A DNA stretch of 64,000 nt from CAIWHR01 sp963816925 (lineage in GTDB: Bacteria > Pseudomonadota > Gammaproteobacteria > Burkholderiales > Casimicrobiaceae), in assembly GCA_963816925.1 (NCBI GenBank), contig CAWFMY010000001.1, forward strand, positions 124,001-188,000. The letters run 5' to 3'. This document shows positions 47,899 to 56,801 of the stretch, piece by piece; the stretch's first letter is position 1, and each line of letters starts with the position of its first letter. Below the pieces are notes generated by a model. That model was not told the DNA's origin. It searched no databases and was given only the letters and a program-made list of their open reading frames with translations. The position numbers and the translations under genes are program-made.

Positions 47899-49053
47899 CT
47901 AACGCATGCCGAACAGCATCGCCCGCGTGAACGCGCGCTTCGCGGGCGGCAGCGCGTCGAGCAGAGTGAGCGCCAACCCGCGCGGCCAACGAAAAAGCGC
48001 GAGGTCGTTGCCGAAGAGGTTGACGAGGCCGTGCGTGAACGCGATGCCGGCCCAGCGATCCGTGCGCCGGCCGCGCGCATGGCGCGCGAGCATCCGCGGC
48101 TCGCCGAGCGCATCCCGCGGCGCATCGACGATGGCCTGCGCAAGCTCGTACGCATCCCGCAAGCCGACGTTGAATCCCTGTCCCGCGACCGGATGCAGCG
48201 TCTGCGCGGCATTGCCGAGCACCACGCAGCGGGAACCGACCGTTGCGGTCGCGTATTCGAGCGCGAGCGGAAACGCGCGGCGGGCTTCGACGCGCGTGAA
48301 GCCGCGCACCCGCGGGCCGAAATGCCGCTCGAGCTGCGCGAGAAACGTCGCGTCATCCAGCGCGAGCAGCGCCTCCGCGCGCCCGGGTGCGGCGGTCCAG
48401 ATGAGTCCGTAATGATCCCCCTGCGGCAGCAGCGCCAGCGGGCCATCGGGCGTGAACCGCTCGAACGCGACGCCGTCATGGGGACGCGTGCGCCAGAGTT
48501 TCGCGACGACCGCGACCTGTCCGTAATCGTGGCGTCGGCGCGGCACGCCCGCGACCGCCGCGCCGGTGCCGTCGGCCACTGCGGCGAGCCGCGCGTGGAT
48601 CGGCGGGCCATCGTCCCCCGCGCATTCGATCGCGGCGTACGCCGGCGTCCCGCCAACCGCGGCCACCTCCTTGCCATGGCGGACTTCCACGCCGGTGCGC
48701 ACCATCGCGGCGTCGAGCGCCGCCTGCAGCGCGCGATAGCTGACGACATACCCGAGCGCGGGCAGATCGTTCTCGACGGCCGTGAGCCGGGCGGTCCCGA
48801 ATCCGCCGGCTTGCGAAATGTCGATGGCGGTGATCGGCGTCACGGCACCGGGCGCGGCCGACAATTCACCCCACACGCCGAGACGTTCGAAGATGAGCCG
48901 AGCCCCGTGCGACAACGCGAGCGTGCGATCGCCGCGCAGCGACTCGCCCTTCGCCCGCGCGTCGAGGACGACCACATCGAGATCGGCGTCGGCCAACGCG
49001 AGCGCGAGGGTCGCCCCGACGGGTCCCGCGCCGACTATCGCAAGGTCGTGCAT
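47899..49053 (-). CDS. FAD-dependent ubiquinone-biosynthesis hydroxylase (UbiH/VisC family)
   Basis: 384 aa. FAD motif AIVGAGPVGATLALAL at the N-terminus, and GNAAQTLHPVAGQGFNVGLRDAYELA, the second FAD motif of this hydroxylase family. Which ring carbon it acts on cannot be told from the sequence. ATG 49053 chosen (MHDLAIVG); the open frame continues through pepP as a shadow. Downstream of pepP, as in many proteobacteria (pepP-ubiH). Confidence 0.9.
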   Translation of the reverse strand: MHDLAIVGAGPVGATLALALADADLDVVVLDARAKGESLRGDRTLALSHGARLIFERLGVWGELSAAPGAVTPITAIDISQAGGFGTARLTAVENDLPALGYVVSYRALQAALDAAMVRTGVEVRHGKEVAAVGGTPAYAAIECAGDDGPPIHARLAAVADGTGAAVAGVPRRRHDYGQVAVVAKLWRTRPHDGVAFERFTPDGPLALLPQGDHYGLIWTAAPGRAEALLALDDATFLAQLERHFGPRVRGFTRVEARRAFPLALEYATATVGSRCVVLGNAAQTLHPVAGQGFNVGLRDAYELAQAIVDAPRDALGEPRMLARHARGRRTDRWAGIAFTHGLVNLFGNDLALFRWPRGLALTLLDALPPAKRAFTRAMLFGMR

Positions 49054-49088
49054 GGCCTGGGCCGCGACGAGGCGGCGCCCGTTGTGAT

Positions 49089-50417
49089 CTATCGCCGGCA
49101 GGCGGCCTCGACGTCGGCGACCGTCTTCGGCGCCGCCGCCGTCAGGTTGTCGATGCCGGTCGCCGTCACGAGCACATCGTCCTCGATGCGCACGCCGATG
49201 TCCCAGAAATGCTCGGGGACGTTGTCGGCCGGCCGGATGTACGTGCCCGGCTCGACGGTCAGCACCATGCCGGGCGCGAGTTTCTGCGACGCGCCCTTCA
49301 CCCGATAAAGACCGGCGTCGTGCACGTCGAGGCCGAGCCAGTGGCCGGCGCGATGCATGTAGAACTGCTTGAAGCTGCCGCTTTCGAGAACCTCGTCGAG
49401 CGTGCCTTTGCACAATCCGAGATCGATGTAGCCCTGCGCCAGCACGCGCTCGGCGACGACGTGGTAATCGTGGAAGTCGGCGCCGGGCCGCACTGCGTCG
49501 AGGCAGGCCATCTGCGACGCGAGCACGAGCTCGTAGATGTCCTTCTGCGGTCCGGTGAAGCGGCCGCTCACCGGAAACGTGCGCGTGATGTCCGACGCGT
49601 AGCCGTGGTATTCGCAGCCGGCGTCGATCAGCAGCAGCTCGTTTTCCTGCAGCTGCCGGTTGTTGTCCCGATAGTGGAGAACGCAGGCATTCGGGCCGCC
49701 GGCGACGATCGACGGATACGCGACCGCCTGCGCGCCGAAGCGCAGGAACTCGTGCGCGAGCTCGGCCTCGACCTGGTATTCGTGCCAGCCGACGCGCGTC
49801 GTCTCCATCGCGCGGCGATGCGCGCCGGCGGAAATTTCGGCGGCGCGCCGCATCAGCTTCAGCTCGTGCTCGTCCTTCACGAGGCGCAGGGCGTCGAGCG
49901 GCTGGCGCACGTCGACGACCTCCTCGGGCGCGGCGACGCCGGTGCGCGCGCGGCCGCGGACTTCGTTCAGCAGGTCGGTGACCCGCTTGTCCCAGGATGA
50001 GAACAGCCCGAGCGGCGTGAACAGCGCCGGCTGGTCCGAGGCGAGGTCCGGCAGCATCTTGTCGAGCTCCTCGATGCCGTGCGCTTCGTCGAAGCCGAAG
50101 ATTTCGCGCGCGGCATCGGGGCCGTACCGAAAGCCGTCCCAGATCTCGCGCTCCTGATTCTTGTCGCGGCAGAAGAGGATATGCCGGTCGCCGGCCGGCC
50201 CGTCCTTGCCCGCGACCAGCGCGACCACCGCCTCCGGCTCGGGAAAGCCGCAGACATAATGGAAATAGCTGTCGAACCGGTACGGATAGAGCGAATCGCG
50301 GTTGCGCGCGTATTCGGGCGCGGTCGGGACGATGGCGAGCCCGCCGCCGGCGTGGGAATGCATCTGCGCGAGCAGCGCGCGACGGCGCTCGCGATGGATC
50401 TGGTAGACGTTTTTCAT
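49089..50417 (-). CDS. pepP: Xaa-Pro aminopeptidase
   Basis: Metallopeptidase of family M24B removing N-terminal residues before proline. Metal ligands appear in order: LIDAGCEYHGYASDITRTFP (Asp pair), HRAGHWLGLDVHD (His), LTVEPGTY (Glu) and IGVRIEDDVLVT (Glu). N-terminal creatinase-like domain to about 170. 442 aa, intact. Divergent from fthC across a 93-bp gap with no 6S RNA space. Confidence 0.96.
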   Translation of the reverse strand: MKNVYQIHRERRRALLAQMHSHAGGGLAIVPTAPEYARNRDSLYPYRFDSYFHYVCGFPEPEAVVALVAGKDGPAGDRHILFCRDKNQEREIWDGFRYGPDAAREIFGFDEAHGIEELDKMLPDLASDQPALFTPLGLFSSWDKRVTDLLNEVRGRARTGVAAPEEVVDVRQPLDALRLVKDEHELKLMRRAAEISAGAHRRAMETTRVGWHEYQVEAELAHEFLRFGAQAVAYPSIVAGGPNACVLHYRDNNRQLQENELLLIDAGCEYHGYASDITRTFPVSGRFTGPQKDIYELVLASQMACLDAVRPGADFHDYHVVAERVLAQGYIDLGLCKGTLDEVLESGSFKQFYMHRAGHWLGLDVHDAGLYRVKGASQKLAPGMVLTVEPGTYIRPADNVPEHFWDIGVRIEDDVLVTATGIDNLTAAAPKTVADVEAACRR

Positions 50418-50510
50418 GGGAAAGGCTTCCGGGCGAAGGCGTGATTATAGGTCCTGCGGCGGATCTTCGCGGCGGGGCGGGATGACCGGACAGTGCGTTA
50501 ACATCGTTCG

Positions 50511-51149
50511 ATGGCGAGCGACTCCCGACCCGGCGACGCCGCGCTGCACGGCCCCGCCCTGCGCGAAGCGAAGCTGACGCTGCGCAGGGCGGTGCTCGCG
50601 CGCCGCGACGCTCTAGCCCCCGATGCCCGAGCGTCAGCCGGCGCCTCGATCGTCGCCGGGATCGCCGCACTGCCGACGTTCGCGTCGGCGCGCACGGTGC
50701 TGCTCACGCTGCCGTTCCGCAGCGAATGGGATACGCTGCCGCTCGTCCGGCAGGTGCTTGCCGCCGGCGGGACCGTCGCCGTTCCCCGGGTCAACGCAAC
50801 GACACGGATGCTCGAGCTCCATGCGATCGCCGACCTGGATCGCGACGTCGGAACCGGTCATCAAGGCATTCCCGAGCCGTTGGCGCACTGTCCGGCCGTC
50901 GCGCCGGGCGCCATCGATTGGGTGCTCGTGCCCGGCGTCGCGTTCGATCGCGCCGGACGTCGCCTCGGCTACGGAGGCGGCTATTACGATCGGCTGCTGC
51001 CGCTGCTCGCGTCCCATGCGGCGCGGATCGCCGGCGCCTTCGACCTGCAGATCGTCGACCACGTGCCGGCGGGCCCGCACGATGTCACGGTCGATGCGAT
51101 CGTCACCCCGTTGGAGACGATTGTCCTTCCACCGCGGGCCATCGGTTAG
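50511..51149 (+). CDS. fthC: 5-formyltetrahydrofolate cyclo-ligase
   Basis: ATP-dependent conversion of 5-formyl-THF to 5,10-methenyl-THF. N-terminal LRRAVLARRDAL, and the signature LVPGVAFDRAGRRLGYGGGYYDRLL, which binds ATP. 212 aa, intact. Confidence 0.95.
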   Translation: MASDSRPGDAALHGPALREAKLTLRRAVLARRDALAPDARASAGASIVAGIAALPTFASARTVLLTLPFRSEWDTLPLVRQVLAAGGTVAVPRVNATTRMLELHAIADLDRDVGTGHQGIPEPLAHCPAVAPGAIDWVLVPGVAFDRAGRRLGYGGGYYDRLLPLLASHAARIAGAFDLQIVDHVPAGPHDVTVDAIVTPLETIVLPPRAIG

Positions 51150-51153
51150 GCGG

Positions 51154-52389
51154 ATGGAAGGCGATTTCCGGAACGACGCAAGGCCGTCGCCGCGACGTGC
51201 GGCTGCAACCGCGCTCGCGGTCACGCTCGCGCTCCAGATGTTCACCTCGCTCGCCGCTACCGCGACGCCCGTGCTGGCGCCGATGATCGCGCGCGACCTC
51301 GACGTGTCCCCCAATCTCATCGGGGTCTTTGTCGGCATCATTTACGCGGGCTCGATGGCCGGCAGCCTCGCGGCCGGCGGCTTCGTCGAGCGCTTCGGCG
51401 CCATCCGGGTGTCGCAGGCGTGCGTCGTCATGTGCGCCGTGTCGCTGGCGGCCGTGTGCGCGGGCGCGGCGCCACCGTCGCCGCTCGTGGTGCTGCTCGC
51501 GCTTTCGCCGCTTCTGCTCGGACTCGGCTACGGACCGATCACGCCAGCTTCGTCGCACGTCCTCATCCGCACGGCGCCGCCGTCGCGGATGGCGCTCACG
51601 TTTTCCATCAAGCAGACCGGGGTGCCCGCGGGCGCGGCGCTGGCCGGAGCGGTGCTGCCCGGGCTCGCCCTCGCGCAGGGGTGGCGCGGAACCTTTCTCG
51701 CGCTCGCCGCGCTGGGCGTCGTGATTGCAGTCGCCGCGCAATCGACGCGCACTGAACTCGACGCCGATCGGAAACCGGGTCGCGCGATGTCGTTCGCCGG
51801 CGTATTTGCGCCGCTCAAAGTCGTGTTCGGGACGCGGGCCTTGGCCGAGCTCGCGTTGACCGGCTTCTTCTACGCGGCGACCCAGGTCTGCCTGTCGAGT
51901 TTCCTCGTCATCTACCTCACCGAGACGTTGCATTTCGGGATCGTTGCCGCGGGTCTCGCGCTCACCGTCGCCAACATCGGCGGGATCGTCGGCCGCATCA
52001 CTTGGGGCGGCACCGCCGACCGCTGGGTGCCGCCGCGGGTACTGCTGGGATGCATCGGCGTCGCGGCGGCGCTGTGCGCCTACCTCACCGCCGCGTTCGG
52101 CGCCGACTGGCCCGACGCGATCATGTTCGCGGTGTGCGCACTCTTCGGCGCGACGGCCATCGGCTGGAACGGCGTCCAGCTGGCCGAGGTCGCGCGCCAT
52201 TCGCCCGCGGGCCAGGCGGGCACGGTGACCGGCGCATCGGGATTCGTCACGTTCGCCGGCGTCGTGCTGGGACCGCCGGCGTTCGCGCTGCTGGCAACGG
52301 CGACCGGCAGCTACCGGGTCGGATTTCTCGTGTTCGGAACCGCGAGCCTGCTCTGTGGCGGCAGGCTGCTGTTACGGCACCGGCGCTAG
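51154..52389 (+). CDS. MFS-family transporter
   Basis: 411 aa with about 12 membrane helices. Helix 1-2 loop and helix 2 read GSMAGSLAAGGFVERFGAIRV, a clear MFS motif A variant; a second half begins near TGFFYAATQVCLSSFLVIY. ATG 51154 lies four bases after fthC; the frame is open further upstream inside fthC. Substrate unknown; the closest general class seems to be small anion or cyanate/nitrate-type MFS carriers, but I cannot narrow it. Gap 52390-52615 holds no gene that I see. Confidence 0.88.
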   Translation: MEGDFRNDARPSPRRAAATALAVTLALQMFTSLAATATPVLAPMIARDLDVSPNLIGVFVGIIYAGSMAGSLAAGGFVERFGAIRVSQACVVMCAVSLAAVCAGAAPPSPLVVLLALSPLLLGLGYGPITPASSHVLIRTAPPSRMALTFSIKQTGVPAGAALAGAVLPGLALAQGWRGTFLALAALGVVIAVAAQSTRTELDADRKPGRAMSFAGVFAPLKVVFGTRALAELALTGFFYAATQVCLSSFLVIYLTETLHFGIVAAGLALTVANIGGIVGRITWGGTADRWVPPRVLLGCIGVAAALCAYLTAAFGADWPDAIMFAVCALFGATAIGWNGVQLAEVARHSPAGQAGTVTGASGFVTFAGVVLGPPAFALLATATGSYRVGFLVFGTASLLCGGRLLLRHRR

Positions 52390-52615
52390 CGGACGCGCCG
52401 TCGATAGCGAGGACCGATCGCCTCACGGGACCCGCTCGGGACGCCGGGATTGCAGAAATGGAAATGATTTCCAAAAAGCGTTAGCATAAGCAGCGCCGCC
52501 GCAATCCCCGGAGACCGCATCCGTGCCATGCGGCCGGGCGCGCCGCCGCATACAATCGAACCCCCAGCGACCGGGCGGAATGCCCGGCGCCGCCTTGCCG
52601 CCGCAGGAGGACCGC

Positions 52616-55270
52616 ATGAACACCGACTCCGATCACGACCCGCAGGAAACGCGCGAATGGCTCGACGCGCTCGAAGGCGTCCTCGCGAACGAGGGACCGG
52701 ACCGCGCGCATTTCCTGATCGAGGTGCTGATCGACAAGGCACGGCGCTCCGGCGCGTACCTGCCGTTCTCCGCGAACACCGCGTACATCAACACGATCCC
52801 CGTCGACAAGCAGGTCAAGCTCCCCGGCGACCAGACGATCGAGGAACGGATCCGCAATCACGTCCGCTGGAATGCGATGGCGATGGTCGTGCGCGCGAAC
52901 AAGGACACCAACGTCGGCGGCCACATCGCGAGCTTCGCGTCGGCGGCGACGCTGTACGACGTGGGTTACAACCATTTCTGGCATGCGCCGTCCGACACCC
53001 ACGGCGGCGACCTCGTGTTCGTCCAGGGACACTCGGCGCCCGGCGTCTATGCGAGGGCGTTCATGCTGGGGCGGCTGACGCCGGAGCAGATGGACAATTT
53101 CCGCCAGGAAGTCGACGGCAAGGGCATCTCGTCCTATCCGCACCCTTGGCTGATGCCGGACTTCTGGCAGTTCCCTACTGTGTCGATGGGCCTTGGCCCG
53201 TTGATGGCGATCTACCAGGCGCGGTTCATGAAGTACCTGCAGGACCGCGGGCTCGCGCAGACCGAGGGCCGCAAGGTCTGGGCATTCATGGGCGACGGCG
53301 AAATGGACGAGCCGGAGTCGATGGGCGCCATCGGCATGGCGGGTCGCGAGAACCTCGACAACCTGATCTTCGTCGTCAACTGCAACCTGCAGCGGCTCGA
53401 CGGCCCGGTCCGCGGCAACGGCAAGATCATCCAGGAACTGGAGAGCGACTTCCGCGGCGCCGGCTGGAACGTGATCAAGGTCGTCTGGGGCACCGGCTGG
53501 GATGCGCTGCTCGCGCGCGACAAGCAGGGCATCCTGATGCGGCGGATGATGGAGTGCGTCGACGGCGAATACCAGACCTTCAAGAGCAAGAACGGCGCCT
53601 ACGTTCGCGAGCATTTCTTCAATACGCCTGACCTCAAGGCCCTCGTCGCCGACTGGTCCGACGAGGAGATCTGGCATCTCAATCGCGGCGGCCTCGATTC
53701 GCACAAGGTCTACGCCGCGTTCCACATGGCGGTCCACCACAAGGGCCAGCCGACGGTGATTCTCGCCAAGACGATCAAGGGCTTCGGCATGGGCGAGTCG
53801 GGCGAGGCGCAGAACATCACGCACCAGCAGAAGAAGATGTCGTCGGAGTCGATGCGGCACATGCGCGACCGGTTCCAGATCCGCGTGGCGGATGACCAGC
53901 TCGACGAGGTGCCGTACGTGCTGTTCGCCGAGGACTCCCCCGAGTACCAGTACATGAAGGCGCGGCGAATGGAGCTCGGCGGTTTCCTGCCGGCGCGACG
54001 GGCGAAGGCCGAGGCGCTCCCGGTGCCGCAACTGGCGGCGTTCGAGCGCTTCCTCAAGAGCACCGACGACCGCGAGATCTCGACGACGATGGCATTCGTG
54101 CAGATCCTCCAGATGCTGCTGCGCGACAAGACCCTCGGCCCGCGAATCGTGCCGATCGTCCCGGACGAGTCGCGCACCTTCGGCATGGAAGGCATGTTCC
54201 GCCAGCTCGGCATCTGGAACCAGCTGGGACAGCTGTACACGCCGCAGGACGCGGACCAGCTGATGTTCTACAAGGAAAGCAAGAGCGGCCAGATCCTGCA
54301 GGAAGGGATCAACGAGGCGGGCGGGATGTGCGACTGGATCGCGGCGGCGACGTCGTACTCGACGCACGGCGTGCCGATGATCCCCTTCTACATCTACTAC
54401 TCCATGTTCGGCTTCCAGCGCATCGGCGACCTTGCGTGGGCAGCCGGCGACATGCGCTCGCGCGGCTTCCTGCTGGGCGGCACCGCGGGCCGCACGACAT
54501 TGAACGGCGAAGGACTGCAGCACGAGGACGGCCACTCGCACATGATCTCGGCGACGATCCCGAACTGCATTTCCTACGACCCGACGTTCGGCTACGAGGT
54601 CGCGGTGATCGTCCAGGACGGTCTGCGCAGGATGTACGCCGAGCAGCAGGACTGCTATTACTACCTGACGGTGATGAACGAGAACTACGCCCAGCCGGCG
54701 ATGCCCGAGGGCGCTGCGCCCGGCATCATCAAGGGCATGTACCTGTTCCGTGCAGGCGAGAAGAAAGCGAAGGCGCCGCGCGTGCAGCTGCTCGGCTGCG
54801 GCACGATCTTCCGCGAGGTGATCGCCGCCGCGGACCTGCTGAAAAGCGACTGGGGAGTCGAGTCCGACCTCTGGAGCTGCCCCAGCTTCACCGAGCTTGC
54901 GCGGGACGGAATGCGCGTCGCGCGCGAGAACATGATGAATCCGACCGCGAAACCGAAACAGGGGCACGCGGAAGCCTGCCTCAAGGACACGGCGGGCCCG
55001 GTGATCGCCGCGACCGATTACATGCGCGCGTATGCCGAGCAGATCCGCGCGTTCGTCGGCCGCCGTTACGTCGTCCTCGGCACCGACGGGTACGGACGCT
55101 CGGACACGCGCGAGAAGCTGCGCCGGTTCTTCGAAGTCGACCGGTATTACGTCGCCGTCGCCGCGCTGAAGGCGCTCGCGGACGAGGGCGCACTGCCGGC
55201 GTCGAAGGCGGCAGACGCGATGAAGAAATACGGCCTCGACCCGGCGAAGCCGGCGCCGTGGACCGTGTAG
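52616..55270 (+). CDS. aceE: Pyruvate dehydrogenase E1 component (homodimeric type)
   Basis: Thiamine-diphosphate enzyme that decarboxylates pyruvate and acetylates the lipoyl group of E2. The TPP motif starts GDGEMDEPESMGAIG near 225 and ends LIFVVNCN near 254. The catalytic-region histidines appear in NHFWHAPSDTHGGDLVFVQGH near 120-140. 884 aa, intact; CAGGAGG sits eight bases before ATG 52616. First gene of aceEF-lpdA. Confidence 0.97.
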   Translation: MNTDSDHDPQETREWLDALEGVLANEGPDRAHFLIEVLIDKARRSGAYLPFSANTAYINTIPVDKQVKLPGDQTIEERIRNHVRWNAMAMVVRANKDTNVGGHIASFASAATLYDVGYNHFWHAPSDTHGGDLVFVQGHSAPGVYARAFMLGRLTPEQMDNFRQEVDGKGISSYPHPWLMPDFWQFPTVSMGLGPLMAIYQARFMKYLQDRGLAQTEGRKVWAFMGDGEMDEPESMGAIGMAGRENLDNLIFVVNCNLQRLDGPVRGNGKIIQELESDFRGAGWNVIKVVWGTGWDALLARDKQGILMRRMMECVDGEYQTFKSKNGAYVREHFFNTPDLKALVADWSDEEIWHLNRGGLDSHKVYAAFHMAVHHKGQPTVILAKTIKGFGMGESGEAQNITHQQKKMSSESMRHMRDRFQIRVADDQLDEVPYVLFAEDSPEYQYMKARRMELGGFLPARRAKAEALPVPQLAAFERFLKSTDDREISTTMAFVQILQMLLRDKTLGPRIVPIVPDESRTFGMEGMFRQLGIWNQLGQLYTPQDADQLMFYKESKSGQILQEGINEAGGMCDWIAAATSYSTHGVPMIPFYIYYSMFGFQRIGDLAWAAGDMRSRGFLLGGTAGRTTLNGEGLQHEDGHSHMISATIPNCISYDPTFGYEVAVIVQDGLRRMYAEQQDCYYYLTVMNENYAQPAMPEGAAPGIIKGMYLFRAGEKKAKAPRVQLLGCGTIFREVIAAADLLKSDWGVESDLWSCPSFTELARDGMRVARENMMNPTAKPKQGHAEACLKDTAGPVIAATDYMRAYAEQIRAFVGRRYVVLGTDGYGRSDTREKLRRFFEVDRYYVAVAALKALADEGALPASKAADAMKKYGLDPAKPAPWTV

Positions 55271-55481
55271 GGGGCGCCATGAGCGGCGCCGGGCCGTCCC
55301 GAACGCTTGTGCGAGCAGGGCGAAGCCAAGGAGCGAAGCTCGCGTCTGCGAGCGCGGGCGGCGGCCGACCAACAACCGGGCCGCGGAAGCAAAACCGCTC
55401 CGGAGGCCGCGCGAATTGCTCCCCCTTGGGGGCAGCGCGGCGGCCGAATTGTCTAATGAGGCCGCAAGCGTGGGGGTACAC
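55271..55481. other. Intergenic spacer between aceE and aceF with a palindrome
   Basis: 211 bp without a gene. It holds GCTCCCCCTTGGGGGCAGC around 55421-55439, a hairpin with CCCCC/GGGGG arms seen in many betaproteobacterial intergenic spacers, possibly a REP-like element. No T-tract, so not a terminator. Confidence 0.4.
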
Positions 55482-56801
55482 ATGAGCACAATCGAGGTCA
55501 AGGTCCCCGACATCGGCGACTTCACCGACATTCCGATCATCGAGATCTTCGTCAAGGCGGGCGACATCGTCGCGCCCGAGGATCCGCTGGTTTCGCTCGA
55601 ATCCGACAAGGCGACGATGGACGTGCCCTCGCCGGCCGCGGGAACGGTCAAGGAGCTGCGCGTCAAGCTGGGCGACAAGGTCAGCGAAGGTTCGCTGATC
55701 GTCTTGCTGGAAGCGGACGGCGCGGCGGCGGCAAAGCCCGCTGCCCCGGCAAAGGCGGAAGCGCCGAAAGCCGCGCCCGCGACGCCTGCGGCAGCGCCTG
55801 CTCCCGCTACGGCGCCCGCGCCTGCCGCGGCGCCCCAACCGGCGGCCGCACCCGCCGCAACCCCCGTCGACGGCGAGGCGTTCAAGGGCGCGCATGCATC
55901 GCCGTCGGTACGCAAGTTCGCACGCGATCTCGGCGTCGATCTTTCGCGCGTCACCGGCACCGGCCCGAAGAGCCGGATCCTGCAGGAAGACGTGCAGAGT
56001 TTCGTCAAGCAGGCGATGAGCGGCGCGGGGCCGGCCACCGCGGGCGGTGGCGTCACGGGGGGCGGCGCGCTGAACCTCCTGCCATGGCCGAAAGTCGACT
56101 TCGCGAAGTTCGGCCCGTTCGAATCGCGGCCGCTGTCGCGCATCCAGAAGATCTCCGGCGCCAATCTCGCCCGCAACTGGGTGATGATTCCGCACGTCAC
56201 GCAGTTCGACGAAGCCGACATCACCGACCTCGAGGCGTTCCGCGTCGCGCTCAACAAGGAAAACGAGAAGGCCGGCATCAAGCTGACGATGCTCGCGTTC
56301 CTGATCCGCGCAAGCGTGGCCGCGTTGAAGAAGTTCCCCACGGTGAACGCCTCGCTCGATGGCGACAATCTGATCGTCAAGCAGTACTTCCACATCGGCT
56401 TCGCCGCCGACACGCCCAACGGGCTCGTCGTTCCGGTCATCAAGAACGCCGACCAGAAGGGCGTGCTGCAGATCGCCAAGGAAATGGGCGAGCTCTCGGC
56501 GAAGGCGCGCGAAGGCAAGCTCGGGCCGGCCGACATGCAGGGCGGCTGCTTTTCGATCAGCTCGCTGGGCGGCATCGGCGGCACCGCGTTCACGCCGATC
56601 ATCAATGCGCCCGAAGTCGCGATCCTCGGCGTGTCGAAGTCGCAGCTGAAGCCGATGTGGGACGGCAAGGCGTTCGCGCCGCGGCTCATGGTGCCGCTGT
56701 CCTTCTCCTACGACCATCGCGTGATCGACGGTGCCGCGGCCGCGCGCTTCACCGCGTATCTCGCCGGCCTCCTCGCCGACATGCGCCGGGTGATGCTATG
56801 A
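55482..56801 (+). CDS. aceF: Dihydrolipoamide acetyltransferase (E2 of pyruvate dehydrogenase)
   Basis: Core of the complex. One lipoyl domain with the lipoylated K43 (ESDKATMDVPSP), an Ala/Pro linker, the E3-binding domain ASPSVRKFARDLGVDLSRVTGTG near 140-175, and the acetyltransferase domain ending SYDHRVIDGA with catalytic H412. 439 aa, intact. A single lipoyl domain is fewer than the three of E. coli. Its stop overlaps lpdA by four bases. Confidence 0.97.
   Translation: MSTIEVKVPDIGDFTDIPIIEIFVKAGDIVAPEDPLVSLESDKATMDVPSPAAGTVKELRVKLGDKVSEGSLIVLLEADGAAAAKPAAPAKAEAPKAAPATPAAAPAPATAPAPAAAPQPAAAPAATPVDGEAFKGAHASPSVRKFARDLGVDLSRVTGTGPKSRILQEDVQSFVKQAMSGAGPATAGGGVTGGGALNLLPWPKVDFAKFGPFESRPLSRIQKISGANLARNWVMIPHVTQFDEADITDLEAFRVALNKENEKAGIKLTMLAFLIRASVAALKKFPTVNASLDGDNLIVKQYFHIGFAADTPNGLVVPVIKNADQKGVLQIAKEMGELSAKAREGKLGPADMQGGCFSISSLGGIGGTAFTPIINAPEVAILGVSKSQLKPMWDGKAFAPRLMVPLSFSYDHRVIDGAAAARFTAYLAGLLADMRRVML

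Noticed and set aside
50418..50510. Possible 6S RNA gene upstream of fthC
   Set aside because: The gap is only 93 bp, too short for 6S RNA.
47899..50670. 923-codon frame covering ubiH-like gene and pepP
   Set aside because: Only the part from 49053 down is coding for the hydroxylase; the rest is an out-of-frame shadow of pepP.
52481..56689. 1402-codon frame antisense to aceEF
   Set aside because: Repetitive, His/Arg/Val-rich shadow of aceE and aceF.
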